The notes below the pieces were generated by a model, which ran no database searches, had not been told where the DNA came from, and saw nothing but the letters and a program-made list of their open reading frames with translations. A program made the position numbers and the translations under genes. From NCBI RefSeq assembly GCF_027359575.1, contig NZ_CP114784.1, positions 558,001 through 622,000 on the forward strand: DNA of 64,000 nt, written 5' to 3'. Below, piece by piece: positions 26,902 through 35,527 of the stretch. Position 1 is the stretch's first letter. Every line of letters starts with the position of its first letter. The stretch comes from Prochlorococcus marinus str. MIT 0917 (GTDB taxonomy: Bacteria > Cyanobacteriota > Cyanobacteriia > PCC-6307 > Cyanobiaceae).

Positions 26902-27447
26902 TTAGACAAAAAAAGTAAAAGAACTAACTACTTTTTTAAAAGTATCTTGCATTTTTGACCAGCGTTGTTCACTGGTGCTGGCGGCAAGTGTATATAAATA
27001 ACCTCTGTCTACGACAACAGTAGCGATTTCGTGCCTACTTTTTTCTTTTAAATCAATAGAATATTCAAGATCATAAAATTTGCGTTCATCTATTTCTCTC
27101 TCAGAAGCATCAATTAATTGAATAGGATTATTAATATTTTTTTCGCCAAAGAGTCTTTCCCCTACGGCATCCGGTCCACCCAAGTCATCTAAATCAACTT
27201 CATTCTCCAATTTAGAAATAACAAGGCTGAGAGTTTCATCTGAATTAATCAAGTCATGATAAACAACCTCTGGGCCATTATCGACAGCCACTCTCGTCCA
27301 CCCTGTTGGAAAAAGGAAACCATATCGTCCATCTTGACTTTTAAAAGGTTCCAGCCCTGCGGCTCCCCCTGTAGAGCATGCTCCGAGTGTCAAGACTAGA
27401 GCAATAGCCAAAAGAGATTTAAAAGATGTTCGTAGAAATTTGATCAT
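26902..27447 (-). CDS. psbP: PsbP-like (CyanoP) lipoprotein
   Basis: A thylakoid-lumen lipoprotein of the PsbP family associated with photosystem II assembly. From ATG 27447 it has a lipoprotein signal (MIKFLRTSFKSLLAIALVLT) and a lipobox LGAC with the lipidated Cys at residue 24. A longer start at 27471 would add eight residues. The PsbP fold follows, with the opening FKSQDGRYGFLFPTGW, KFYDLEYSIDL in the middle and the closing KMQDTFKKVVSSF. About 180 residues is normal. It converges with the ABC exporter and diverges from recR. Confidence 0.88.
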   Translation of the reverse strand: MIKFLRTSFKSLLAIALVLTLGACSTGGAAGLEPFKSQDGRYGFLFPTGWTRVAVDNGPEVVYHDLINSDETLSLVISKLENEVDLDDLGGPDAVGERLFGEKNINNPIQLIDASEREIDERKFYDLEYSIDLKEKSRHEIATVVVDRGYLYTLAASTSEQRWSKMQDTFKKVVSSFTFFV

Positions 27448-27567
27448 TTTGAAAGACTCAATCACCACCATTTTGATACATTTATAATTTAACTGATGGT
27501 AATCTTCATTAAATTAGTGCAACACAGATAAAACTCTGACTAAATTCAAGTTAATTGCTTCTTAACT

Positions 27568-28167
27568 CTGAGCGGCTTCACAAAACCATTATCTAAATTA
27601 ATTGATCAATTTGAGCAATTGCCTGGGATAGGACCCAGAACTGCTCAAAGATTAGCCTTGCATCTTTTGCGCCAACCCGAAGAGAAAATAAGACTGTTTT
27701 CAGAGGCTTTAGTTAATGCAAAGAATCAGGTAGGCCAATGCAAGAAGTGTTTTCATTTAACTGCAGGAGAACAATGCGAAATTTGTTTAAACAAACAAAG
27801 AAATCAAGATCTGATTTGCGTTGTTTCCGAGTCAAGAGATTTACTTGCGCTTGAACGAACTCGCGAGTACAAAGGTCTTTATCATGTCATTGGTGGACTG
27901 ATTTCTCCGATGGATGGTATTGGACCAGAGATGCTTGAAATATCAAGTCTTATAAGAAGAGTGGATAAAGAAAATATCAAAGAAGTCATACTTGCCTTAA
28001 CTCCAAGTATTGAAGGGGATACTACGAGTCTTTATGTTGGAAGATTATTAAAGCCTTTCACAAAAGTCACTCGTATTGCTTATGGACTTCCTGTTGGAAG
28101 TGAATTGGAATATGCCGATGAGGTAACTCTTTCGCGTGCTTTAGAAGGACGTACAGATTTAGATTAA
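27568..28167 (+). CDS. recR: recombination protein RecR, probable CTG start
   Basis: RecR forms a DNA-clamping ring that works with RecO/RecF in gap repair. The N-terminal helix-hairpin-helix ([17 protein letters not shown]), the zinc finger (C-x2-C-x9-C-x2-C, in KKCFHL and EICL) and the Toprim domain are intact. The first standard start in frame is TTG 27619, which would remove the conserved helix [11 protein letters not shown]. Family alignment requires a start further upstream; the frame is open back to TAA 27541 with no ATG, GTG or TTG, leaving CTG 27568 (reads [11 protein letters not shown]) as the best candidate. ATT 27544 is less likely. lipA follows after 13 bases. Confidence 0.88.
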   Translation: MSGFTKPLSKLIDQFEQLPGIGPRTAQRLALHLLRQPEEKIRLFSEALVNAKNQVGQCKKCFHLTAGEQCEICLNKQRNQDLICVVSESRDLLALERTREYKGLYHVIGGLISPMDGIGPEMLEISSLIRRVDKENIKEVILALTPSIEGDTTSLYVGRLLKPFTKVTRIAYGLPVGSELEYADEVTLSRALEGRTDLD

Positions 28168-28180
28168 TCATCAAACCAAA

Positions 28181-29113
28181 ATGACCACAACCACAAGAAA
28201 AACAACAAAATATAGTAACTTCCTTCCAGCAGAACGTTTACCTAGTTGGATCAAACCATCCATAGGGAACGCATCTCAACTAGAAAAAGTTCAAAAGCTA
28301 GTAAAGGAAAATAGATTACATACAATCTGTGAGGAAGGTAGATGTCCGAACAGAGGTGAATGTTACGCCGCTGGTACGGCTACTTTTTTATTAGGTGGCT
28401 CAATCTGTACAAGGAGCTGCGCATTCTGCCAAGTAGAGAAAGGGAAATCACCCGAGAAAGTAAATATTTTCGAAGCAGAAAAAATTGCAAATGCTGTTCA
28501 GGTCTTAGATCTCAAGTATGTGGTACTAACCGCAGTTGCAAGAGATGATTTAACTGATCACGGCGCAAGTCTATTCACTACAACAATAGAGGCAATTAAA
28601 TCATTGAATCCTGGTGTCGCGATAGAGGTGCTAACACCAGATTTCTGGGGTGGAAACAACAAGGACAATAACAAAGAACAAAGAGAACGACTTAAGCTAG
28701 TTCTCTCGGCTGATCCTATTTGCTTTAACCATAATCTTGAGACCGTCAAGAGACTTCAGAGAGAAGTCAGAAGAGGAGCTACTTACGAACATTCACTAAA
28801 CCTCCTCAAATCTGCCAGGGAAATCGCTCCAAAGATTCCTACAAAATCAGGAATAATGCTTGGACTAGGAGAAAAGTTTCATGAAATAATTCAAACCCTC
28901 AAAGACCTAAGAGAAGTCGACTGCCAATATCTAACTATCGGCCAATATTTACGACCATCACTTGCTCATATTCCAGTTTCTCATTACTGGTCACCTACAA
29001 AATTCAATGATTTTGCAGAAATAGCAAAGAGATTAGGTTTTAAGAAAGTAAACAGCGGTCCACTAGTAAGAAGCAGTTACCATGCGAATGAAACCTTAGA
29101 TTTAGTCTCCTAA
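28181..29113 (+). CDS. lipA: lipoyl synthase
   Basis: A 310-residue radical-SAM enzyme that inserts two sulfurs into octanoyl chains on lipoyl domains. Both clusters are visible: the auxiliary cluster C-x4-C-x5-C (Cys50, 55 and 61 in [12 protein letters not shown]) and the radical-SAM C-x3-C-x2-C (Cys76, 80 and 83 in CTRSCAFC). RGATYEHSL and the late [11 protein letters not shown] motif are conserved. The length is normal. It lies 13 bases after recR and converges with the 170-residue gene. Confidence 0.95.
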   Translation: MTTTTRKTTKYSNFLPAERLPSWIKPSIGNASQLEKVQKLVKENRLHTICEEGRCPNRGECYAAGTATFLLGGSICTRSCAFCQVEKGKSPEKVNIFEAEKIANAVQVLDLKYVVLTAVARDDLTDHGASLFTTTIEAIKSLNPGVAIEVLTPDFWGGNNKDNNKEQRERLKLVLSADPICFNHNLETVKRLQREVRRGATYEHSLNLLKSAREIAPKIPTKSGIMLGLGEKFHEIIQTLKDLREVDCQYLTIGQYLRPSLAHIPVSHYWSPTKFNDFAEIAKRLGFKKVNSGPLVRSSYHANETLDLVS

Positions 29114-29123
29114 AAAAATTTAA

Positions 29124-29636
29124 TTATTCCGACCAACTCCGATAACTTCTTTCAAGGACTGTCTCACAATTCCCTACCATAAATGCACCTGCACCTCCCC
29201 ACACAAGTCTCAAAGGCAAATCCAAGGGAGAAGATCCAACAGTACGCACAGTATTAAATCCACGCCTCCGAAAGTAACGTTGCAAGATTTCATGTTGATT
29301 GTTCTCATCAAAAATAGCCAATAATCTAGCACTTCGACATGGAGTCTCTTCTAAAGTCCAAGCCATAGTTGCAGCCCAAATTAAATCACCTACTTTAGAA
29401 TTGGCGTTCTTACTAACCTTCATAGTATCAAGCTGAAGTCCCTTGATATTTTGATACGCCCATCCTTTCATTTCACCCCATAATTGAATTTTATCATTAC
29501 TGATGAATTCGCCAACAACTAGCCTAAACGACCAAATACTGATTGGTCTCCTAACTTGTATTCGCAACAACAAACCTCTATTAGATGCTTCTTTTTCTAA
29601 AATAGTTAAATTAATTTTAGTCATGAGACTGGCCAT
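29124..29636 (-). CDS. conserved cyanobacterial protein, unknown
   Basis: A 170-residue soluble protein. The second half (SARLLAIFDENNQHEILQRY, FRRRGFNTVRTVGS, LRLVWGGAGAFMVG) looks conserved and somewhat like a GNAT acetyltransferase core in its strand-helix order, though no acetyl-CoA loop is clear. The start at 29636 overlaps the end of trhO by 16 bases, indicating one transcript with translational coupling; an ATG four codons later would still overlap. The function is not known, and the GNAT idea is weak. Confidence 0.65.
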   Translation of the reverse strand: MASLMTKINLTILEKEASNRGLLLRIQVRRPISIWSFRLVVGEFISNDKIQLWGEMKGWAYQNIKGLQLDTMKVSKNANSKVGDLIWAATMAWTLEETPCRSARLLAIFDENNQHEILQRYFRRRGFNTVRTVGSSPLDLPLRLVWGGAGAFMVGNCETVLERSYRSWSE

Positions 29637-30580
29637 ATAGAATTTTCAGGTAGACGTTTCATTATTTCATCAATTTGACGTTGTCTCTCCGCAAATCTAG
29701 CTCTATCGCTATCTGTAAATTTATTCACACAAGCCTCACATTGCAAGCCTTTAATATACGTTGGCTTTTTCAAATCCTCAGGGGAGATAGGCAATCCACA
29801 AGCATGACACATAGTGTGTGAACCTGGTGAGAGAGCATGATCTAAAGAGACACGTTGATCAAAAACAAAGCACTCACCATCCCATAGACTCTTCTCAGGT
29901 GTAACATCTTCTAGATATTTCAGTATTCCACCCTCAAGGTGATATACATCGGAAAAGCCTTCCTCTATTAAATAAGAGGTGGCTTTTTCGCATCTTATTC
30001 CACCCGTACAATACATTCCTATTTTTAAAGAGGGATTCTGTTCGATTAAAGGCTTTAAATGCTTTTGAACCCATGCAGGAAATTCACGAAATGAACTTGT
30101 ATGTGGATTTAAAGCTCCTGCAAAATTACCAATTTTTATTTCATACTCATTACGTGTATCAATAACAACACTATCTGGATCTTCTAAGAACTCATTCCAT
30201 TCATCAGCTTTTATATATTTACCTACAGATTTAATAGGATTGATTTGTTTTAGCCCAATAGTGACGATTTCTTTTTTCTTGCGAGCCTTGAAGCGTCTAA
30301 ACGCCTGTTTTTCAGTCCAGCTATATTTAACATTAATGTCTGATATCTTTAATAATTGCTTTAAAAATTCAATAAAGTGGATTATTGCTTTTTCAGGTCC
30401 ACAAACCGTACCATTGATTCCTTCAGTGGCTATTAAGATAGTTCCTTTTACTCCATTATTCTTTGCTAATTCCGACAATTCTTCTTTAAGCAAAAAAATA
30501 TCTTTGTCAAGAATCGACAAGAAATTGTAGAATGCAGCAACTTTGTATTTAACTTTCTTGAAGCTTTCTCCTGTTTTCAT
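29621..30580 (-). CDS. trhO: rhodanese-domain tRNA uridine-34 hydroxylase TrhO
   Basis: A 319-residue YceA/TrhO-family protein that hydroxylates U34 of certain tRNAs on the way to 5-oxyacetyl-uridine. It has an N-terminal alpha-beta domain (ATEGINGTVCG), a central rhodanese domain with the active loop YCTGGIRCEKA, and a C-terminal Cys-rich zinc-like segment (CHACGLP and CEAC). The length is standard. It sits 6 bases downstream of bioB and overlaps the 170-residue gene. Confidence 0.9.
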   Translation of the reverse strand: MKTGESFKKVKYKVAAFYNFLSILDKDIFLLKEELSELAKNNGVKGTILIATEGINGTVCGPEKAIIHFIEFLKQLLKISDINVKYSWTEKQAFRRFKARKKKEIVTIGLKQINPIKSVGKYIKADEWNEFLEDPDSVVIDTRNEYEIKIGNFAGALNPHTSSFREFPAWVQKHLKPLIEQNPSLKIGMYCTGGIRCEKATSYLIEEGFSDVYHLEGGILKYLEDVTPEKSLWDGECFVFDQRVSLDHALSPGSHTMCHACGLPISPEDLKKPTYIKGLQCEACVNKFTDSDRARFAERQRQIDEIMKRLPENSIWPVS

Positions 30581-30586
30581 ACCTAC

Positions 30587-31630
30587 TTATTCTTGAGTAA
30601 AATTGGCCTTAATCCCAGCATCAGCTAAAAGCTTTCGGTCAGCTTCAATTTCAGGGTTACTAGTAGTTAAAAGAGTATCTCCATAAAAAATCGAATCAGC
30701 TCCAGATTGTAGACATAGTATTTGAGCCTCCCTACCTAATTGCTGCCTACCCGCGCTAAGTCTTATTCGACTTTTAGGCATAATGATCCTTGCTGTCGCG
30801 ACCATGCGAACCATCTCCAATGGATCAATTGAAGATAAGTCTTCCATAGGTGTCCCCTCTACAGCCACCAAAGCATTTATAGGGACACTCTCAGGATGTG
30901 GATCTAAGGTCGCCAATACTTTGAGTAAAGATGCTCTATCAGAGACAGATTCGCCCATACCAATAATTCCACCGCAACACACTGTTATTCCAGCTGTACG
31001 TACTCTTCTCAATGTCTCAAGTCGATCTTGATATGTTCTTGTTGAAATAATTTTTGAATAATGTTCAGGGCTTGTATCTAAATTGTGGTTATAAGCTGTT
31101 AGACCTGCTTCTGCCAATCTAGATGCTTGTGAATCGGTAATCATTCCAGCAGTAACACATGCCTCAAGGCCAAGTTCTCTAACACCTCTAATCATTTCCA
31201 GCATTGAATCAAACGCTTTTCCGTCTTGGATCTCACGCCAAGCCCAGCCCATGCAGAATCTATCTGCACCTGCATCTTTAGCCGCTCTTGCTCTGTCAAG
31301 GACTGACTTGACTTGAAGAGCAGGAATAGGTTGAACCTTTGTTTCGTTGTGTACAGATTGAGGACAGTACGAACAATCTTCTGAGCATCCACCTGTCTTC
31401 ACACTTAGAAGAGAAGCTAGTTGAACTTTATAACCTGGATTGTAAGACCTATGAACTATTTGAGCTCTCCACAATAAATCCATTAATGGCAACTGAAGTA
31501 TCTCTTTGACTTCATCTATAGACCAATCATGTCTAATATCTCCACCTTTTATAGAATTAAAATCTAATAATGATTCATCTTTAAAAGTGAATTTATTAGA
31601 TTCCTGAATATTAGGGTTAATTAGAGTCAT
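30587..31630 (-). CDS. bioB: biotin synthase
   Basis: A 347-residue radical-SAM enzyme for the last step of biotin synthesis, dethiobiotin to biotin. The cluster motif [12 protein letters not shown] (Cys82, 86 and 89) is followed by [19 protein letters not shown] and the closing RLSAGRQQ, all typical. An N-terminal tail of about 30 residues precedes the conserved part. No other bio genes are adjacent; trhO follows and uppS lies 92 bases upstream on the same strand. Confidence 0.95.
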   Translation of the reverse strand: MTLINPNIQESNKFTFKDESLLDFNSIKGGDIRHDWSIDEVKEILQLPLMDLLWRAQIVHRSYNPGYKVQLASLLSVKTGGCSEDCSYCPQSVHNETKVQPIPALQVKSVLDRARAAKDAGADRFCMGWAWREIQDGKAFDSMLEMIRGVRELGLEACVTAGMITDSQASRLAEAGLTAYNHNLDTSPEHYSKIISTRTYQDRLETLRRVRTAGITVCCGGIIGMGESVSDRASLLKVLATLDPHPESVPINALVAVEGTPMEDLSSIDPLEMVRMVATARIIMPKSRIRLSAGRQQLGREAQILCLQSGADSIFYGDTLLTTSNPEIEADRKLLADAGIKANFTQE

Positions 31631-31722
31631 AAAAAATCTGAATATAAAAAATTTAATTGCTATCTAGTTTTAGCTGATTATCTATAAAAAATCATAGAAC
31701 CTAAGATATTCAATTATTTTAG

Positions 31723-32493
31723 TTATACACCTCCAAATCTCCTCCTTCTAGACTGATAGTCAAGTAGGGCATTAGCAAGGGTATCTGCGTTAAAATCTGG
31801 CCATAGTACATCTGTGACATGGATCTCAGCATAAGCTAATTGCCACAAGAGAAAATTACTTATTCTTTTCTCACCACTAGTTCTAATGAGTAAGTCTGGG
31901 TCAACCTCACTAGCTGTAAACAATTCAGAGGCAAATACATTTTCATCTATCAATGAAGGATCTAATTCACCTTTAACGGAACGTTCTGCCAACTTTTGGG
32001 CGGCTCGTACTAATTCACGTCGTCCACCATAATTAGTACAAACATTAAAATGAATTCCTTTATTATTAGAAGTTGATTCAACTGATTCTTTTATTAATTC
32101 CTTTAATGCAACAGGTAATGGGTCAAGATCACCCAAGAAATTTAGTCTTACTTCTTCGAGCTTTAAATTAGTCAATTCACGCTTAAGAACACTTTCAAAA
32201 AGTGTCATTAAAAAATTCACTTCTTCATTAGGTCTGGACCAATTTTCAGTTGAGAAAGCATAAACAGTTAAGGCTCCAATACCCCAATTAGTACATAAAT
32301 GCAAAGTAGTTTTTAAAGCCTCAACCCCAGCCGTATGTCCCATTGTCCTAGGTAACCCCTTCGCTTTCGCCCACCTTCCATTCCCATCCATAATCACAGC
32401 AATGTGATTGGGCATACGAAGACGATCCAAATCTTTAGGTAATGGGAATACCTTTCTAGAATTATCAGTGCTTATTACAGAAGGGTAAGTCAA
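31723..32493 (-). CDS. uppS: isoprenyl (undecaprenyl) diphosphate synthase
   Basis: A 256-residue cis-prenyltransferase that makes the C55 carrier for peptidoglycan and glycan assembly. The P-loop-like [13 protein letters not shown] with its catalytic Asp, the HTAG segment, [11 protein letters not shown], the [11 protein letters not shown] block and the closing WPDF are conserved. The start overlaps the last 4 bases of cdaA, so it is translated together with the c-di-AMP cyclase and, further upstream, lysA. Confidence 0.95.
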   Translation of the reverse strand: MTYPSVISTDNSRKVFPLPKDLDRLRMPNHIAVIMDGNGRWAKAKGLPRTMGHTAGVEALKTTLHLCTNWGIGALTVYAFSTENWSRPNEEVNFLMTLFESVLKRELTNLKLEEVRLNFLGDLDPLPVALKELIKESVESTSNNKGIHFNVCTNYGGRRELVRAAQKLAERSVKGELDPSLIDENVFASELFTASEVDPDLLIRTSGEKRISNFLLWQLAYAEIHVTDVLWPDFNADTLANALLDYQSRRRRFGGV

Positions 32494-33392
32494 TTCAAAG
32501 ACTCCTTGCTGTCATTAATTTTCCCAAGATTAACTCTAGATTGAGCAACTTTAGTTTCAATATTAGAGGAAGTTGTTTTCAATGAAGAATTAATGCTAGA
32601 GGACTTGGATCCAGATGCATTGGAAGGATCCAACAATTCTTTCAAAAGGTCAAGTAATCGGCTGCTTGTAATGGGTCTTTCTAGTCTTCCTTGACTAGCT
32701 AAGGATAAGGTACCTGATTCTTCTGAAACAACAACACAAATACATCGATCAAATCGTTCAGTTATTCCAAGAGCTGCCAAATGTCTAGTTCCGTATCTGC
32801 TAATTCCTTGCCTTGAAAGAGGCAAAATCACCCCTGCTGAAATAATTCTATTTCCCTTTACTAAAACAGCTCCATCATGAAGAGGAGTGTCAGCTGCAAA
32901 AAGATTTAATAACAATTCAGAGGATAATTGAGCATCAATTGGAACCCCAGGGAAAAGGAAATCTTCAGGGCGCAAGTCACTCCCCATATCAACAACAATT
33001 AAAGCTCCTTTTCTATTTTGTGATAAGCGGCCAGCGGCTTCAGTTAATTGAGCGAAAGTATTAGAACTTGCCCTAAATTCATTTTGAGTATTTCCAAGAA
33101 TCACAGCCAATCGTCCAGTTCCTAATAACTCCATCAACCTTCTTAATTCCCCTTGCCATAAAATTGCTAAAGATAATGAACAGGCCAAAACTAAGGCGTC
33201 GACAAGCTTTGAAGTAATTGGTAAGTTTGCAAACCTTTGAACAAACCACGCTAATGAAACCAAAAAGAGATAGCCTCTCAAAAGCCATAATGTTCTTTGT
33301 TCTTTAACTCTTGTAAAAAGAAGCACTCCAAGTGAAGAAGCGAACAAGACATCAAGGAGAACACGCAGGTTTATAAGCCACCAGAAATTCAC
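32490..33392 (-). CDS. cdaA: diadenylate cyclase CdaA-like (c-di-AMP synthase)
   Basis: 300 residues. Three N-terminal membrane helices (about 1-80) precede a DisA_N/DAC domain (about 105-250) and a Ser-rich tail. The DGA motif is intact (LHDGAVLV, Asp173). The second motif, normally RHR in GTRHRAAxG, reads GTRHLAALG (residues 201-209), so the last Arg of RHR is Leu. The enzyme should make cyclic di-AMP, which controls K+ and osmotic balance. Context with lysA (29 bases upstream) and uppS (4-base overlap) ties it to cell-wall supply. Activity with the changed motif is unproven. Confidence 0.88.
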   Translation of the reverse strand: MNFWWLINLRVLLDVLFASSLGVLLFTRVKEQRTLWLLRGYLFLVSLAWFVQRFANLPITSKLVDALVLACSLSLAILWQGELRRLMELLGTGRLAVILGNTQNEFRASSNTFAQLTEAAGRLSQNRKGALIVVDMGSDLRPEDFLFPGVPIDAQLSSELLLNLFAADTPLHDGAVLVKGNRIISAGVILPLSRQGISRYGTRHLAALGITERFDRCICVVVSEESGTLSLASQGRLERPITSSRLLDLLKELLDPSNASGSKSSSINSSLKTTSSNIETKVAQSRVNLGKINDSKESLN

Positions 33393-33421
33393 TCCTACAC
33401 CCCAACGTTATTTCAACTTAC

Positions 33422-34786
33422 CTAATTCTTGGGAATAAAGCGATCAGGTAATACATCTAATTGCAATAGATCCTCAGGAAGTTCTCTCCTTTGAGTCAAC
33501 TCGGACGAACCTTTCCCAACCAAAATTGTCGCAGGTCTAGGTATTCTGTTGTAATTGGAACTCATTGAATAGTTATATGCACCTGTTCCAAACACAGCAA
33601 GAAACTCTCCACTTTCACAAGACGGAAGGAGAAAATCTTTCAACAAAACATCTCCAGATTCACAATGCTTGCCAGCGATAGTAACTTTTTCGAAATTTGT
33701 ATTTAATGGTTTATCAACTAAACAAGCACTGTATAAAGACTGATAAGTTATTGGACGTGGATTATCACTCATCCCTCCATCAATAGATAAATAAGTTCTA
33801 ACACCAGGAACAACTTTCTTAGCTCCAATCTTGTAGATAGTAAGCCCGGAATTAGCGACAAGAGATCTGCCAGGTTCACACATCAATCTTGGCAAATCTA
33901 GATTTCTTTCCCTAAAGGCCTTAACAACAGCATTAGAAATAACTTCAACCCATTTTTCAATAGAAGGAGGTTTATCTTCTTGAACATATTTGATCCCTAG
34001 GCCACCTCCTACATTTAGGTCAACTATTGGGTGACCAATTTCCTGAGCAAGCACAAACGCATCAGCCATAACACCAGCAAGATCAATATGAGGTTGAACC
34101 TCAAAAATTTGAGACCCTATATGTGCATGTAAACCAGATAAATTAGCCCAGTTATATGTTTTTAATTCTTCTAAAACTGACTTAAGCTCATCAGGATCAA
34201 AACCAAATTTACTATCTAAATGTCCAGTCCTAATATATTCATGTGTATGACATTCAATGCCAGGAGTAAACCTCAACATTAGCTTTGCTGGTTTGTTATC
34301 AGAAGCAATATTTTTCAGCAACTCAATATCGTGATAATTATCTAAAACAATCGTCACATTATTTTTGTAGGCAAAATTCAATTCATCATGAGACTTGTTA
34401 TTTCCATGAAAAACAATATCTTTGCCTTTTACACCACCCTTTAAGGCAGTAAGTAATTCACCTTCTGAAACTGCATCAAGTCCAAACCCCTCAGAAGCAA
34501 TAACTGCACAAATAGCTAGTGAGCTATTTGCTTTTGAAGCATATAGAGGAAGTGATTTTCCTGGGTAATGTTTTTTCAAAGAAGAAATATAAGTTTTGCA
34601 TGCAGTCCTAAGTGAAAACTCATCAAGAACATATAAAGGTGTGCCATATTTTTTTGCGAGTTCGCTAAGTTGACATCCCCCAACAACTAATTTTTTATTC
34701 TCATTAATTTCTGAAGTTATAGGAGCTATATTTCGATTGGGACTATCAATATCCACATTGGGTTCAAAAGCTTTTGATCCGTGCAT
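33422..34786 (-). CDS. lysA: diaminopimelate decarboxylase
   Basis: A 454-residue PLP enzyme of fold type III making L-lysine from meso-diaminopimelate. The PLP lysine lies in YASKANSSL. HIGSQI, the glycine-rich GGGLGI, EPGRSLVA and the C-terminal CESGDVL with the active Cys are all present, along with FGTGAYNYSM. The N-terminus carries an extra polar 30 residues. It leads the lysA-cdaA-uppS run and diverges from rimI, 89 bases away. Confidence 0.95.
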   Translation of the reverse strand: MHGSKAFEPNVDIDSPNRNIAPITSEINENKKLVVGGCQLSELAKKYGTPLYVLDEFSLRTACKTYISSLKKHYPGKSLPLYASKANSSLAICAVIASEGFGLDAVSEGELLTALKGGVKGKDIVFHGNNKSHDELNFAYKNNVTIVLDNYHDIELLKNIASDNKPAKLMLRFTPGIECHTHEYIRTGHLDSKFGFDPDELKSVLEELKTYNWANLSGLHAHIGSQIFEVQPHIDLAGVMADAFVLAQEIGHPIVDLNVGGGLGIKYVQEDKPPSIEKWVEVISNAVVKAFRERNLDLPRLMCEPGRSLVANSGLTIYKIGAKKVVPGVRTYLSIDGGMSDNPRPITYQSLYSACLVDKPLNTNFEKVTIAGKHCESGDVLLKDFLLPSCESGEFLAVFGTGAYNYSMSSNYNRIPRPATILVGKGSSELTQRRELPEDLLQLDVLPDRFIPKN

Positions 34787-34875
34787 AAAAAGTTTTACTT
34801 TAATATTTAACCAATCTAGAGATCAATGCACCAATTAGTATTCTTTTTAAAAAATAGGGATCTATTAATTAATAG

Positions 34876-35346
34876 TTGGATATGAAACTCACAATAATTC
34901 AACTTGGGATTATGCATTTAAATGATTGCGTGGATCTTGACCAAAAATCATTAAATGGTCTTTGGACAAAATCTCAGTGGGAAAGAGAACTTACTGACCC
35001 TAATAGGATTTGTATAGGAATAATCGAATTGGAAACTAAAAAACTTTTGGGCCTTTGTTCCGCCTGGTTAGTAATAGAAGAATTACACATAACTTTTATA
35101 GCTGTTCATCCCTTACATCAAAGAAGAGGGTTAGGAAAATTTCTCTTGACAGACTTAATCAAACGTTCAAAATCACTTCAAACAAATCACATACATCTAG
35201 AAGTTAAAGAAAATAACGAGCCAGCTAAAGCTTTTTACAAATCCATGGGCTTCAAAAGAGTAGGTAATAGAACTAATTTTTACAAAGATGGTAGTGATGC
35301 TCTTATTCTCAAAAAAGAAAACAATAAGAAATCAAAAAATCAATAA
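34876..35346 (+). CDS. rimI: RimI-type N-acetyltransferase
   Basis: A 156-residue GNAT protein, probably acetylating the N-terminal alanine of ribosomal protein S18 or other N-termini. The acetyl-CoA loop is AVHPLHQRRGLGKFLL (R/Q-x-x-G-x-G), followed by the helix LEVKENNEPAKAFYKSMGF and the tail NFYKDGSDALIL typical of RimI. Translation from ATG 34876; a later ATG is possible because the start MKLTIIQL is better matched to the fold. It stands alone between lysA and clpC. Confidence 0.8.
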   Translation: MDMKLTIIQLGIMHLNDCVDLDQKSLNGLWTKSQWERELTDPNRICIGIIELETKKLLGLCSAWLVIEELHITFIAVHPLHQRRGLGKFLLTDLIKRSKSLQTNHIHLEVKENNEPAKAFYKSMGFKRVGNRTNFYKDGSDALILKKENNKKSKNQ

Positions 35347-35527
35347 TTAAGTACGGTTTACCGAAATTAAAAAACAAATAAATTAGGACATTCTTTGCAT
35401 CAATTAATACTTTTGATTATTTTTCAACGAACACTTAATATTTACCCTTTATAAAAAAAAACTTAACCGTACACATTTCACACTTAACCCTGATAAATTA
35501 GTGTGAATAGTCAATGGTAAAAGTTAA
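35347..35527 (+). promoter_or_regulatory. clpC upstream region with inverted repeats
   Basis: 181 bases contain two inverted repeats. One is the distant pair GTACGGTT (35351-35358) and AACCGTAC (35465-35472). The other is the closer pair TTCACACT (35477-35484) and AGTGTGAA (35500-35507), which ends 20 bases before the clpC ATG. ACTTAA also recurs three times. The close pair resembles an operator or leader hairpin but does not match the CIRCE consensus. The promoter is not determined. Confidence 0.4.

Noticed and set aside
26900-26932. AGTTAG/CTAACT inverted repeat between the ABC exporter and PsbP-like gene
   Set aside because: The arms are only 6 bp, the loop is about 20 bases and it overlaps the PsbP coding end, so terminator function is not supported.
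35477-35507. Possible CIRCE element upstream of clpC
   Set aside because: The arms TTCACACT/AGTGTGAA with a 15-base spacer do not match the CIRCE consensus TTAGCACTC-N9-GAGTGCTAA.
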